A stretch of DNA of 64,000 nucleotides from Oscillospiraceae bacterium (GCA_902764825.1 CACWXL010000006.1:43439-107438); one strand, 5' to 3'; shown: positions 17,193 through 26,690, numbered from the stretch's first letter. The notes: generated by a model from the sequence alone, not told the origin. Made by a program: numbers and translations.

Positions 17193-17756
17193 ATGTCAGA
17201 CACAAAACTGATCCTTGTCTGCAAAGACAAACCAACATTAGATGACGTAGTTAAGATCCTTGTCGCTTCCGGCAACATTGCCGAGAACGAGATCGAAGCC
17301 TGGGAAGAAAAGACCTGGGACGTCAAACGCAAGACCGGCCCCATCCACACCAAGATGCTCTTCGTCGGCGACATCAAGGACACCACGTCTCTCGGCTGCT
17401 TCATCGACATCAAATACGAACGCTGGGGCATCTGCTACGGCCTCAATTCGCGCTATGCTTTGATCACGACTGACACGATGTACATCAAGGACAACGCGCG
17501 CTACAAGGCATTCCTGGACAGCTACGAAGAAGCAGTAGGTTCGCTCTTCGAAGCTGCCCCCGTTGACGATGCCGCAACCAAATTCACCAAGACATTCGGT
17601 ACGGTTGGCCTGGCCGTCGCTACCGGTGGTGCAAGTCTCGCAGCACAGAAGCTCTACGACGATAACAAGATGCAGGCTGAAAAGACGAACAAGTTGTGTT
17701 TCTATGCAGTATGGCACATGGCAAATAACTGTTTAACAGGGTTTATTGAAGAGTAG
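17193..17756 (+). CDS. Hypothetical protein of the dynamin operon
   Basis: 187 residues. The start at 17193 follows AAGGAGTACCAA. The first 130 residues look like a compact alpha/beta domain (MSDTKLILVCKDKPT and a MLFVGD strand) with no catalytic motif I can name. Residues about 140-160 (FGTVGLAVATGGASLAAQKLYDD) form a short Gly/Ala hydrophobic helix resembling those in membrane-interacting partners. It shares strand, spacing (63 bp) and GC-rich codon use with the two dynamin genes, so a role as accessory factor is plausible. No family recognised. Confidence 0.75.
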   Translation: MSDTKLILVCKDKPTLDDVVKILVASGNIAENEIEAWEEKTWDVKRKTGPIHTKMLFVGDIKDTTSLGCFIDIKYERWGICYGLNSRYALITTDTMYIKDNARYKAFLDSYEEAVGSLFEAAPVDDAATKFTKTFGTVGLAVATGGASLAAQKLYDDNKMQAEKTNKLCFYAVWHMANNCLTGFIEE

Positions 17757-17819
17757 AAATTAGTCAATTCGTCTATAAGATTGGTTTAATGTCTTATATT
17801 TGAATGCCTAAATAAATAT

Positions 17820-17843
17820 AGCAACCCTCGTTTGAGGGTTGCT
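17820..17843. terminator. Bidirectional terminator
   Basis: AGCAACCCTC-GTTT-GAGGGTTGCT is a perfect 10-bp stem with a 4-base loop, flanked by AT-rich tails on both sides. It lies between the rightward dynamin operon and the leftward protease gene group. Confidence 0.8.
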
Positions 17844-17939
17844 ATATAATTTGCATACTCATTACGGCTTGGATATAAATTCAAACTGCACGATGCAGAG
17901 ATAAGGAGATAGCTATTCGCTAATCAAACTGTAAAGAAA

Positions 17940-18125
17940 TTACTTAGCCATAAACTGACCAGCAAGCTCTGCGCCAACAGCTCTTCTTGCTTCGTTCTGA
18001 TTAAGTCGATCTCTAGCATTTATCTCTAAAGATGCTAATTGAGCGCTTGATACCTTGCCCGCAACTTCGAGTTTACCAACACGAACAACTGGCGCTCTTT
18101 TTAGTTCAACCGTTTTAATAGCCAT
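17940..18125 (-). CDS. Small basic protein, 61 residues, beside the protease gene
   Basis: ATG at 18125 follows AAGGAGACAAAA, a strong ribosome binding site. The product begins MAIKTVELKRAPVVRVGKL and is rich in Ala, Arg and Val with no Cys and no hydrophobic helix. It lies 62 bp downstream of the 582-residue putative Cys protease on the same strand and ends before a strong terminator, so it is the last gene of that transcript. Position next to a papain-like enzyme would suit a substrate or inhibitor peptide; this is inference only. Confidence 0.65.
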   Translation of the reverse strand: MAIKTVELKRAPVVRVGKLEVAGKVSSAQLASLEINARDRLNQNEARRAVGAELAGQFMAK

Positions 18126-18187
18126 TTTTGTCTCCTTCCAAAAGATAGTGATAAATTTTAACATTCTTTCCTGTTAAAGTAAAGTCC

Positions 18188-19936
18188 TTATCTATATACA
18201 GCGCTAGGCAAATGCAGATTATGTGTGTACGGCTGTAAATCAGTGGGGTTTGACACCTTGAAAAAGTATCCTTCGTCGACTTCCGGACCCTCTATTTGGC
18301 TAGGTTGGTCATCGCTTTGTCCTATTCCTCCGTTAAATGACTCTTCCGCTTTTAGCGAATTAGACACGCGTATTACCTTCTTATAGTTATAAATTATAAC
18401 ATTATTTCTGTCGTGACTAGAGGAAGTGGCGTCAATTACCAATTCTGCTATAACTGATGGATTAGGATCTAAATATGACTGAACTGAATAGATTTCACAA
18501 ACCCACACGAACTTTGGGAAGAGCGCAGAAGAATAAATACCCCTGGCCGAACAGTTTTTATCTCTAAGATACTTCACTCTCGTCTGGCGAAAATGTCTTG
18601 AAGATGCAAGGAAGATTCGCATTACAAGAGGGTTATCCTTTGTACCAATATCAGTCTTGGTCCATTTGCGAATACCAATATCTTTTCGGCTTAAATTGTC
18701 TACAAACAAATCATAAGCATCTTCTGCTTCAAGAAACATTCTTTTAGATAACGGAACCATCATGTTTGTAAGTTCAGCTTCCCCAAAAGAAAATCTATCC
18801 CTCGAAAATAAACTGCTTACGTTGTTTCCTGCTGCGCCTGTCGCTACCGAATCAATCTTCTTCCATTCGTATTTAGTATATGGCTTTTTATTGTCATCCA
18901 TAACTATATACTCATCAAAAAGATCCGCTGTATCTATTACCCATATGGGATCGTTTTCTTTTTTCTTGTTATAAGAAATCCTTACTCTTTTCTTCATTCG
19001 TTCTTCATCTAAATGCTTTTCTCCATGACCAATACAAGTAATGGAATGAAGAGCCCTAGTATTCAAGCGTTGAACTCCAACAGCTACAGGAATTCCTGAC
19101 TCAATGTAATAATGCATATTCCTCTTGAATTGATGCTCATTTTGGAAAGAACGATAAGAATATAATCTCGGATAAAAACCAACTTCACTGAACACTCTCG
19201 ATATTTCTGAATACTTGAGGCCTTTAGTAGGAAGACATCTCTCATAGCCATGCTGATCTACTCTTTCAAAAACCTCACTGGTAAGAGCTATACGGTAGTC
19301 TTGATATTTTCTGCTGAAATAGTCGATCAAGTTTTGAATGGTTACTTCTGCACAAGTGGTAGTTTCACCATCTTGCATTGAAAAAGGGAAAGCATGAATG
19401 CGCAATTGCTTGGATAAAACAACAACTTCATATGTAGCATAACGCATATAGGCGTTTTTATCGGCAAAGAAATATGGGTTTAACAATGTTCGTCCGATTT
19501 TACCATGAACCAACGGGCGTATAACCATAGTTCCCATAAACTTAGTCTCTAATTCTTTTTCTTCGTATGCATCAATATCGTCTATTGTTCCTTGGAAAAA
19601 GAATAACCTTTTGCAAAAACGACTATATTGACGATACTTGCTTGCATAATATAGGTAGAAACTATCTCTGTAAAAACGATCTACATAAAACTGTTCCTCA
19701 ATTAGTGTGAATTCGCGTTGTGATTCAAGTACTGGCACAAGCAAATCATAAAGAATTTTATATGCCGGCTCAAAATTACCGATGTTATCCTCATCATAAT
19801 TGTTGGGATCAATATTCAATAAATAACATAATAAAGTTGGCAATTCAGATTTTTCCGAAATCCAAAAATATTGCTTATACTGTTCAGCATCAATCTGAAC
19901 TTCGTCGTCAGAACTTGTTATGGCACTAAAATCCAT
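18188..19936 (-). CDS. Putative C39/transglutaminase-fold cysteine protease
   Basis: 582 residues; ATG at 19936 has GGAAG upstream and overlaps the end of the preceding gene by 19 bp. The centre carries a Cys-His-Asp set in papain order: QDGETTTCAEVTIQNLIDYF (Cys195), RALHSITCIGHG (His297) and WVIDTADLFDEYIV (Asp336). The line GIPVAVGVQ before the His and the strand WVIDTAD after it are typical of C39-like and BtrH-like folds. N- and C-terminal flanks (1-180 and 360-582) match nothing I know. No signal peptide, so it acts in the cytoplasm. With the 254-residue upstream gene and the 61-residue downstream gene it forms a compact AT-rich unit inside a defence-rich area; a protease-based defence function is an inference. 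Confidence 0.7.
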   Translation of the reverse strand: MDFSAITSSDDEVQIDAEQYKQYFWISEKSELPTLLCYLLNIDPNNYDEDNIGNFEPAYKILYDLLVPVLESQREFTLIEEQFYVDRFYRDSFYLYYASKYRQYSRFCKRLFFFQGTIDDIDAYEEKELETKFMGTMVIRPLVHGKIGRTLLNPYFFADKNAYMRYATYEVVVLSKQLRIHAFPFSMQDGETTTCAEVTIQNLIDYFSRKYQDYRIALTSEVFERVDQHGYERCLPTKGLKYSEISRVFSEVGFYPRLYSYRSFQNEHQFKRNMHYYIESGIPVAVGVQRLNTRALHSITCIGHGEKHLDEERMKKRVRISYNKKKENDPIWVIDTADLFDEYIVMDDNKKPYTKYEWKKIDSVATGAAGNNVSSLFSRDRFSFGEAELTNMMVPLSKRMFLEAEDAYDLFVDNLSRKDIGIRKWTKTDIGTKDNPLVMRIFLASSRHFRQTRVKYLRDKNCSARGIYSSALFPKFVWVCEIYSVQSYLDPNPSVIAELVIDATSSSHDRNNVIIYNYKKVIRVSNSLKAEESFNGGIGQSDDQPSQIEGPEVDEGYFFKVSNPTDLQPYTHNLHLPSAVYR

Positions 19937-20682
19937 CGTTCGCTACTTCCTTTTCCTATCGATTCAAGGATGCCTTTACTGCTTAAACTTTTCATTACGG
20001 CTCCTATGGTTTCTGAATCAATTTTACACTTATCGTTATTCTCGCCTGTGCGGAAACAACAGCCCTCAGTTTGGTAATCACAAAACTGTTCTTTATAAAT
20101 ATCGCCGTATAAGGATTCCCTAACTGAACAGCATTGAATATCAGAAGCGCTAAAAATCTTCTTGCCACCTCTATGCAATTCGTATATTCGTGCAAATACA
20201 CATTCTTCGCTGATATCTAACTTCTTTATAGCCTTCTGAAGGTAATGAATAACTTCCATCACCATAGGACCAAAAGTCTTCAAATTTGAAATTGGATCTT
20301 TTGGATTCCACTTTGTTAGTAATCCATACTTTACAAGAAACCAAATAGCATCCAATATTGATCTCTTCTTCAATTCAGAAAAAACAACAACATGATCTTT
20401 GCCGACTTTAAGTGCCTGATACTGATCATAATCATCACAGACAGAATAAATATCTGCATCATTAGAATCGGATTCACCCTGTTCAGAATTAATCAGAACA
20501 TAAGCAACAACACTTGCAACATCCTTATCTTTCATTTTGAGTTGTTTGGGCAAAGAAAGGCCTTCGCAATCGCTTAAAGATTGCAGATTAACATCGTAAT
20601 GATTTAGAAGGATATCTGTAATTCCACTTGCCGATGATTTGATTTCATATTCGGTGTCGTTCGAATACTCTTCTGGATTCAT
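19918..20682 (-). CDS. Hypothetical protein paired with the protease
   Basis: 254 residues from the ATG at 20682, preferred because a GGGGGTG run lies 6 bases upstream. No membrane segment. The N-terminal half looks helical, ILDAIWFLVKYGLL near 125-138 resembles the recognition part of a helix-turn-helix-like domain, and the last 50 residues (TIGAVMKSLSSKGILESIGKGSSERWILVP) read like a winged-helix with its wing. A Cys-rich stretch (SDIQCCSV, CDYQTEGCC) lies between. It could be the sensor or DNA-binding partner of the overlapping protease gene. I do not recognise a named family. Confidence 0.65.
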   Translation of the reverse strand: MNPEEYSNDTEYEIKSSASGITDILLNHYDVNLQSLSDCEGLSLPKQLKMKDKDVASVVAYVLINSEQGESDSNDADIYSVCDDYDQYQALKVGKDHVVVFSELKKRSILDAIWFLVKYGLLTKWNPKDPISNLKTFGPMVMEVIHYLQKAIKKLDISEECVFARIYELHRGGKKIFSASDIQCCSVRESLYGDIYKEQFCDYQTEGCCFRTGENNDKCKIDSETIGAVMKSLSSKGILESIGKGSSERWILVP

Positions 20683-20697
20683 CGTACACCCCCCCAA

Positions 20698-21190
20698 TAA
20701 CTAATATCCAAACGATTTGATTATAACAAACACTTATATATTTACAATAGTGTCCAATTAATACGTAAACTAAATGAAATCAGAACACAAGGCTATCTGA
20801 GACATACTTTGAATGAAAGCGAAATTCTTGCACAGATCTCCATCACTACCCTTCTGTCAAGCAAGTATATCTTCATGCCTTACCACCTAACCTCCTAAAC
20901 AGTATGCCTTATTTCTGAAATTTAACTATTATATACACATTTTTACTTTTCATATTGCCATTATGGTTTAATCAGAAAGGAGCATACATAACATTCTTAC
21001 TCCCCCACCTCATACACCTCAAAGTGTCGGCGGACAGCTTCATATTTCCCGGTCTCGTAATTCATTATTCTCCATACAGGATTTAAACGTCCTTCTCGCT
21101 TTCAGTATTTTGTACCATGTATCTTTCATATCATTCGTAAGCCTTCATCTGTAATGTGTATTTGCAATTTATCCACATTGCAATTCCATA
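20698..21190. other. Intergenic region without a clear gene
   Basis: 493 bp, AT-rich. The only coding-like stretch is a leftward frame of 18 codons at about 21003-21059 (MNYETGKYEAVRRHFEVY), without a ribosome binding site; it may be the tail of a decayed gene. No repeat or RNA recognised. Confidence 0.4.
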
Positions 21191-22576
21191 CTACAATCTA
21201 CTTTCCATATCCCGAATTGCTATTTCTAACTCTCTGATTCTTTCTTCCTTTTCAGATATCCATTCGCGCATATTATCAATATATTCTTGTTTTCTTACGC
21301 TATACATTTTGTTCTCGATATTGTATATTTGACTTTGCAAATTCGATATTTGCATCCTTTTTCGATTTATTGCCTCATTCAATTTAATCCTATACTCTTG
21401 TTGACGTTGTGCGCTGTATGCACGCTTGCCTGTCCAGAAACTGTTTTTAGCATTTTGGAATAAATTCCATAGTTGATCTTCTTTATCTTTGCCTGCGAAA
21501 CCAACTTCTTTCCAGTCTCGATCTAGCTCTTTCATGCGTTCCGTATTATATGATGAATAGTCACATCTGCTTGCTATACCAGATGCTTCTTGAACAATTT
21601 GTTCTTTGCGACGAGCATTCTCTAAGAAACGGTTTTCCTGTTGTTCATGATGTCTATGTTTACTTTCAAAGAAATCATGCCTTATGGAATTAAATTCTTT
21701 CCACAATTCATCTTCATGTTCTCTACCAGCACTTCCAATAGTTTTCCATCTCGCCATTAGATCATTAAGTTTATTGGTAGACGCTTTCCAATCAGATGTG
21801 CATTGAGCTACACTTCTTGCTTCATTTATTAATGCTTGCTTCTGGCGCCTATTATTTTCAAATTGAGCTGATACTCTATTGGCATTTTCTGTGCGACGAT
21901 TATTAAAAGCTTGTCTAGCCGCATTGAACTCTTCCCACAAAGAATCTTCATCCGGCTTACCCACAGAGCCTATACTCTTCCAATTGTCCATCAACTCCTT
22001 AAAACGTTGACTGGCAGCTTTCCAGTCACTTGATGTGGACAAGCTTCTAGCTTCAGCAATAATCGCTTGTTTGGCTTGCTTTTTCTGAGCTCGTGCTTTA
22101 TCTCTTTGGTCATAGAACGTCTTTTTTGCCGCCTGGAATCTATCCCAAAGTTGCTTTTCCTTTGGTGTATGCCAATTATAGACTTTCTTCCACTCTTCAA
22201 ATAACTGCTTGTATTTGGCAGACGTTCCTCCCCAATCCTGGGAAAACGATAAATTTTCGGCCTGAATGCAAAGGGATTCTTTTGATGCTATATCAGCTTC
22301 TAAATCTGCAAGAGCATTGTTTCTTCTTCCGTAACCATACTCTTGTTTTCCCCCTTCAGAAGAAGGATGACGCCAAGAAAGCATTTGATAAACTCCATCG
22401 ATTTCTAATGCAATCCAATGCCCATGACCATCAGCAGAACTCTCAGGAGTAGTTGGCCTTCCTTCTTTATCACGAGCTCCATAAAGGACCTCTATTATTC
22501 TTGCTCCAGATGGATGAATTCGTTCATTAATCTTGGCATATTTGTCTTTAAAATTCGGAATTTGTTCCCACGCCAT
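21191..22576 (-). CDS. DUF349-repeat coiled-coil protein
   Basis: 461 residues; ATG at 22576 follows AAAAGGAGAGAAT. After an N-terminal domain of about 85 residues (with ARIIEVLYGARDKEGRP), four DUF349-like repeats follow, each with the pattern W+.IG..G+..ED.LW..F..AR..F; clear copies are WKSIGSVGKPDEDSLWEEF and WKTIGSAGREHEDELWKEF. The C-terminus is a long coiled coil (about 395-461). DUF349 proteins have no settled function. Here it stands alone, leftward, between the protease group and the lipoprotein genes. An N-terminal domain fused to the repeats could give binding to a specific partner. Confidence 0.75.
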   Translation of the reverse strand: MAWEQIPNFKDKYAKINERIHPSGARIIEVLYGARDKEGRPTTPESSADGHGHWIALEIDGVYQMLSWRHPSSEGGKQEYGYGRRNNALADLEADIASKESLCIQAENLSFSQDWGGTSAKYKQLFEEWKKVYNWHTPKEKQLWDRFQAAKKTFYDQRDKARAQKKQAKQAIIAEARSLSTSSDWKAASQRFKELMDNWKSIGSVGKPDEDSLWEEFNAARQAFNNRRTENANRVSAQFENNRRQKQALINEARSVAQCTSDWKASTNKLNDLMARWKTIGSAGREHEDELWKEFNSIRHDFFESKHRHHEQQENRFLENARRKEQIVQEASGIASRCDYSSYNTERMKELDRDWKEVGFAGKDKEDQLWNLFQNAKNSFWTGKRAYSAQRQQEYRIKLNEAINRKRMQISNLQSQIYNIENKMYSVRKQEYIDNMREWISEKEERIRELEIAIRDMESRL

Positions 22577-22632
22577 ATTCTCTCCTTTTCAAATCCATTA
22601 ACAACTCTTTAATATGAATTTTCAAATACTTC

Positions 22633-23325
22633 CTACTCCCCCTTCTCCACCGCCACAATCGGGATGTCCCCCACAAAAGCGAAGGTGCAGAATGAGCCGT
22701 TATCGGAATCTGAGAGATCAACACCAAAATAGGCGTCGTTTCTGTAGCCGTAATAATAGCCGTAATCCTTCTTCTCCGAAGGGTCTTGCAAGTGAACGCT
22801 CCAGTGGCCGTAGCCGTCATAGTCGGCTGATTCGATCTTGAGTTTCTTTAAGGTCATGAGGGTTTTGCAGTTGCCGAGTTTTTCGAGCTTGGCATCGCTT
22901 CCGAAGAAATAATCGCGTACCGTTCCGTTGTAATATGGGACTTCCCGTTTCTCGGGCTCGATGCCGTTCGCAATAAAGATATCGCCGTATTCGTAATCAT
23001 TCGGATCATGCTCCCACCAGGTTACGCCGAAGTCACTGCTGCCCTTATACTTGTAAGTCTTGCCGTTCGTCTCAACAGTTGCCCAGGTTGCATCTTCGTC
23101 ACGCACGCCCTTGATGCTCCTGAAACGGATCATCTTGCCGTCGTAATCAGTGCCTACCATAACGTAGATCGCTCCGCTTTTTTCCATTTTTTCTTTATTC
23201 AGCTGTTCTTCTGCGCTGAGCGTCCTTTGTGTCTCCCGGCTCTCTCCAGCCTTCCCGCACGAGACGACGCCAAGCGTAAACGCTGCGACCAAAACCACAG
23301 AAATAAATGCTTTGACAGATCTCAT
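22633..23325 (-). CDS. Secreted lipoprotein of unknown function
   Basis: 230 residues from the ATG at 23325, with AAAGGAAACGAT upstream. A signal peptide ends in the lipobox VVSC (about residues 21-24), so it is anchored to the outer face of the membrane. The mature part is rich in Tyr, Asp and Gly (KKDYGYYYGYRNDAYFG) and looks beta-rich. No family recognised. It follows two DUF4230 genes on the same strand after 45 bp and probably shares their transcript. Confidence 0.8.
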   Translation of the reverse strand: MRSVKAFISVVLVAAFTLGVVSCGKAGESRETQRTLSAEEQLNKEKMEKSGAIYVMVGTDYDGKMIRFRSIKGVRDEDATWATVETNGKTYKYKGSSDFGVTWWEHDPNDYEYGDIFIANGIEPEKREVPYYNGTVRDYFFGSDAKLEKLGNCKTLMTLKKLKIESADYDGYGHWSVHLQDPSEKKDYGYYYGYRNDAYFGVDLSDSDNGSFCTFAFVGDIPIVAVEKGE

Positions 23326-23370
23326 ATCGTTTCCTTTCCCCATAACAAGATCAAAGCCCCGGACGGCAGA

Positions 23371-24021
23371 TCATCCTGCCGTACTCTCGACCGGCGGTTC
23401 GGACACGCTGACTTTCCCCACGTCTTCAGGATATTTCCACACGATCGTGTATTCGACGCCGACCGCTTCACCGATGCTCTTGACGTAGTTCTTGAGGAGC
23501 TCCTTGGCGTTGGAGCGCGCGTTGGCGAGAAGCGTCTGGTTCTTCTCGGCGGCGTTCATCATCTCGGTCTGGGCCTGCCTGAAGGCTTCTGTCTGCTCTT
23601 CGGGGCTGGGTCTTTTCGCATTCGGGTCGAAATAGAATGAATCCGCATTAAGCGAGTCCTCGCTGACGATCGCGTCTAGGACTACCGCTTCGGGCAACGT
23701 GATGGTTACGACGTTGTCGTCGCTGACTTCAACGCGAAGTTTGGAGACGTCGATGCCGATCGTGACGATGCCTTCGTACTCGACCCAGAAGCGCATGTTC
23801 TTCTTCTCCCAGAATTCGTACCATTCGGGATTGAGCTCGCGGTCGGATTTGGCGACGTTATGGAAATAGCAGTCGACCGTCGCAAGCTCAGCGATCTCGC
23901 GCATCTCGGTGATCTCGATCGTCTGCTCGGGTTTCTTCTCTTCTTCCTTTTTCTTCGAGTTGCAGCCGGTCATCGCAAGGAGGAGGGCGAATGCCAGGAC
24001 ACTGCTTATGAGCTTCTTCAT
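23371..24021 (-). CDS. DUF4230-family lipoprotein
   Basis: 216 residues from the ATG at 24021, which overlaps the upstream stop as ATGA and has GGAGGGAC before it. Lipobox AMTGC at about residues 16-20. The mature protein opens with a Lys/Glu-rich linker, then EMREIAELATVDCYFHNV, the beginning of the DUF4230 domain, with IVTIGIDVSKLRVEVSDDNVVTITLP as its core strands. DUF4230 function is unknown. It is coupled to a membrane-anchored DUF4230 paralogue directly upstream, suggesting a two-part surface complex. Confidence 0.82.
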   Translation of the reverse strand: MKKLISSVLAFALLLAMTGCNSKKKEEEKKPEQTIEITEMREIAELATVDCYFHNVAKSDRELNPEWYEFWEKKNMRFWVEYEGIVTIGIDVSKLRVEVSDDNVVTITLPEAVVLDAIVSEDSLNADSFYFDPNAKRPSPEEQTEAFRQAQTEMMNAAEKNQTLLANARSNAKELLKNYVKSIGEAVGVEYTIVWKYPEDVGKVSVSEPPVESTAG

Positions 24022-24680
24022 CTTATGTCCCTCCAAACGAATTTGACGGTGTATTTCTCGTCGAGCTTCTCGACGAAAGGCATTACGAGGCCCTTGATCA
24101 GCCTCTCGCCGTTCGCCTTGGCGTATTTGTAGATCTCGGCCTGGTTCCGTGCCTTCTCGGCGACGTCCTGCTTGCAGATCTTGTATGCGTCGGCGGAGAT
24201 CGTCTCCGTCTTGACCTTCTTGCCGACGACTATGTAATCCAGTTCTTCTATCTTTACCTTGGGCTCGAAAACCTCTACCGCCGGAAGACTGATAACTATC
24301 TCTTTCTTATCGTCATCTTTCGTGATCTCTATATTATTGATATCAAAGCCCGCGTTGACTGTAGCGGTATAAGCGACGTAGTAGTCGACTTCTCCGGGCT
24401 TCTCGCTGTTATAGACGGTCGCGACGCCGTTATATACGACTTCGTAGGTTGAGAGGGAGCTGTTCTTTACGACCTTCTCGAGCGTTGAGACGGCGTCGAC
24501 TTCCTGGGGCGCGGGGCCCTTTTGTGCCTTTGAGGAATTGATCACGAAGACCAGGATCACTGCAGCTACGCACACTGTAACGATCGCGACGCATACGGCG
24601 ATGACCTTAGCTTTTCCGTATCCTCCGATACTTCTGATAGCTCTGGCTATTGCTCTTGCATTCCTTTCTTCTCTGTTCAT
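24018..24680 (-). CDS. DUF4230-family membrane-anchored protein
   Basis: 220 residues. A short cytoplasmic head (about 1-24) is followed by one transmembrane helix (KVIAVCVAIVTVCVAAVILVFVI, about 24-47) and an external DUF4230 domain (STLEKVVKNSSLSTYEVVYNG and later NIEITKDDDKKEIVISLP). It is first in a three-gene leftward group with the lipoprotein DUF4230 gene, which it overlaps by 4 bases, and the lipoprotein at 22633. Role unknown; an envelope function is likely. Confidence 0.82.
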   Translation of the reverse strand: MNREERNARAIARAIRSIGGYGKAKVIAVCVAIVTVCVAAVILVFVINSSKAQKGPAPQEVDAVSTLEKVVKNSSLSTYEVVYNGVATVYNSEKPGEVDYYVAYTATVNAGFDINNIEITKDDDKKEIVISLPAVEVFEPKVKIEELDYIVVGKKVKTETISADAYKICKQDVAEKARNQAEIYKYAKANGERLIKGLVMPFVEKLDEKYTVKFVWRDIR

Positions 24681-24840
24681 AAATGGTCTCCCTTTAAGCC
24701 GAAAGCCGCCCTTGTTCTGAACTTATTTCCACTATACCTTTTGGCAATTTTCAAAACAACCTGTTTTTTGGGGAAATGCAAGGAACTGCCCTATTTGGCT
24801 GCACGCACCCCCATCCCCATCCTCATCCAAGTTAAGGATT

Positions 24841-24949
24841 TGTTGCCTTCCAGGCGGACAAAAAGAGCAACATTTAGAGCAACATTGCCAATGTTGCCTT
24901 CTGTGTTGCCTTCTAAGCGGACATAAGAAGCAACATTTCAGCAACAATT
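24841..24949. repeat. Two copies of a 46-bp repeat with internal dyads
   Basis: Copies at 24841-24886 and 24904-24949 share the order TGTTGCCTTC, AAGCGGACA-like, AGCAACATTT, AGCAACA. AGCAACATTG-CCAATGTTGC at the junction (about 24879-24898) is a perfect dyad. Within each copy TGTTGC can pair with GCAACA. It lies just downstream of prfH. Confidence 0.6.
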
Positions 24950-24966
24950 CTTAACTGACAGTATGA

Positions 24967-25563
24967 TCAGTACACTCTCTTAAACTTCCCGCCTTCATAC
25001 TTCCTTATGGGATTTCCTCTCTCGATCTCCGTGTGCTTCTGCCATGCATCGTTTAAAGCACCGGCGTTATTCTCCTCCTGCTTTGCTGCAAGGATACTCT
25101 GAAGGCGCTTTATCGCGCGTGTTTTATTCTGTACCTGGCTACGCTCTTCAGTGCATGTGACAACGATGCCTGTCGGCTTGTGCACAACCCTAACGCCCGT
25201 CTCAACTTTGTTGACGTGCTGGCCGCCTTTGCCGCCGCAGTGCATCGTCGTGATCTCGCAGTCTGACAGGTCGAGCGCGCCCACAGTCTCAGCCTCCCTG
25301 ATCACATGAACATCCATGTACCAGTTCTTTCGCTGATGACCCGGCCTTATGGTGCTCTTCCACACCCACAAGACCGTGCCTTCGAGCGAAGATACATCGC
25401 AGCCGAACTCCATGACCGCAGACTTAAACCCGTACCCTGAATAGTCCTCATTTACCGATACGATGCGCGAACCTTCATATTCCTTGAGAAGAGCTTTGCA
25501 GAGCTTCTCGACGCCCACAGAGCACTCTGCGGGTCCTTGTCCTGAACTTATCTGTAATAACAT
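24967..25563 (-). CDS. prfH: PrfH, release-factor homologue for ribosome repair
   Basis: 198 residues, half the size of RF1/RF2, with the peptidyl-tRNA hydrolysis motif in [22 protein letters not shown] (GGQ near residues 112-114). ATG at 25563 follows GAGGTAAGG and starts 2 bp after the rtcB stop, so the two genes are one unit. PrfH lacks the stop-codon recognition domains. Work on related RtcB2-PrfH pairs links them to rescue of ribosomes whose 16S rRNA is cut in the decoding centre: PrfH frees the stalled peptide and RtcB reseals the RNA. The set of residues I can see is intact. Confidence 0.92.
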   Translation of the reverse strand: MLLQISSGQGPAECSVGVEKLCKALLKEYEGSRIVSVNEDYSGYGFKSAVMEFGCDVSSLEGTVLWVWKSTIRPGHQRKNWYMDVHVIREAETVGALDLSDCEITTMHCGGKGGQHVNKVETGVRVVHKPTGIVVTCTEERSQVQNKTRAIKRLQSILAAKQEENNAGALNDAWQKHTEIERGNPIRKYEGGKFKRVY

Positions 25564-25565
25564 CC

Positions 25566-26684
25566 TTACCTCTCTTTCCCGGCCTTGAAATTGTATACAG
25601 GCTTTACGATCTCTTTTACTTCAACGGTATCCGCGACGGCTGACAGGATCTCATCGATCCCTCTGTATGCGACGGGCGCTTCATCCAAAGTCTCCGCGCA
25701 TATGGAAGTGCAGTAAATGCCCTTCATGTCTTTCTTGAATGAAGATACCGTGTAGTTGTTCTGAACCTCAGTTCTCTTGAGCCTGCGGCCCGATCCGTGC
25801 GGCGCGGAACAGTTCCAGTCAGGGTTGCCTTTGCCGGTGCCCAGGATCACTCCGTCACGCATGTTTACGGGTATTATCACCGGCTCCCCTTCAAGCGCCG
25901 AAGCAGCGCCTTTGCGCAGGATCTTCGTGCCGTCGGGAAGAACGCCGATGTAGTTGTGGATCGACTCATAGCGCTCCTCTTCCTTCCACTTCATACCCTT
26001 CAAGATCTCGTGAAGGATTATCTCCCTGTTGAGCGACGCGTATGCCGTAGTGACAGCCACATCGTGCAGATAGTCGTCCATCAGGGTGCCCTCAACATAA
26101 GCTGTCTCATACGGAACATTTCTGCCCATGTTGACGAGCCTGCGGCGGGCGCTTTCGGTGTAGTGATCAGCGACATCAACGCCTAAGTGCCTGCTGCCCG
26201 TGTGGATGACGATGTAGTATCCGTCAGAGCCCTTATCGACTTCGATAAAGTGGTTGCCGCCGCCAAGTGTCCCAAGGCTCTTTAACGCCTTATCAACATT
26301 GACCGAACGCACGCAGCGAAGCTCTGAGATCAGGCCGAAGTCAGCCTTAGAATGCGGCGCTTTCCTGATCTTAAATCCTGCCGGAACATTCCCGCGGATA
26401 ACGCTGTCGAGCCTTTGAAATTCAATAGTTCTGGCCTTGATCTTACAGACCAGCATTCCGCATCCGATGTCGATACCCATGAGCTGCGGAATGACCTTGT
26501 TCGTGACGGTCATGGTAAGGCCGACGGGGCCGATCTTACCGGGATGGCAGTCCGGCATTATCCTTATTCTCGAACCCAGCGAAATATCGTTGTCGCAGAT
26601 CGTTTGTATCTGGTATCTTGCGTAATCTTCGATGTCTGATGCATATACGATCGCATCAGCAAAATTTCCTTTTATAGTGTCCAT
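25566..26684 (-). CDS. rtcB: RtcB-family RNA ligase of the PrfH type
   Basis: 372 residues from the ATG at 26684, which has AAAGG 7 bases upstream. RtcB joins 2',3'-cyclic phosphate or 3'-phosphate RNA ends to 5'-OH ends using GTP and Mn. Motifs present: [32 protein letters not shown] and the guanylylation site APHGSGRR with His296. It is shorter than stand-alone RtcB (about 400-480), as usual for those paired with PrfH, and differs clearly from the second RtcB at 40900-42108. Its ribosome binding site can be buried in a hairpin (see the leader feature), so translation is probably regulated. Confidence 0.93.
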   Translation of the reverse strand: MDTIKGNFADAIVYASDIEDYARYQIQTICDNDISLGSRIRIMPDCHPGKIGPVGLTMTVTNKVIPQLMGIDIGCGMLVCKIKARTIEFQRLDSVIRGNVPAGFKIRKAPHSKADFGLISELRCVRSVNVDKALKSLGTLGGGNHFIEVDKGSDGYYIVIHTGSRHLGVDVADHYTESARRRLVNMGRNVPYETAYVEGTLMDDYLHDVAVTTAYASLNREIILHEILKGMKWKEEERYESIHNYIGVLPDGTKILRKGAASALEGEPVIIPVNMRDGVILGTGKGNPDWNCSAPHGSGRRLKRTEVQNNYTVSSFKKDMKGIYCTSICAETLDEAPVAYRGIDEILSAVADTVEVKEIVKPVYNFKAGKER

Positions 26685-26690
26685 GAATTT

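Noticed and set aside
23008..23640. Rightward 210-codon frame
   Set aside because: It crosses the boundary of two leftward lipoprotein genes with clear lipoboxes and has no start signal.
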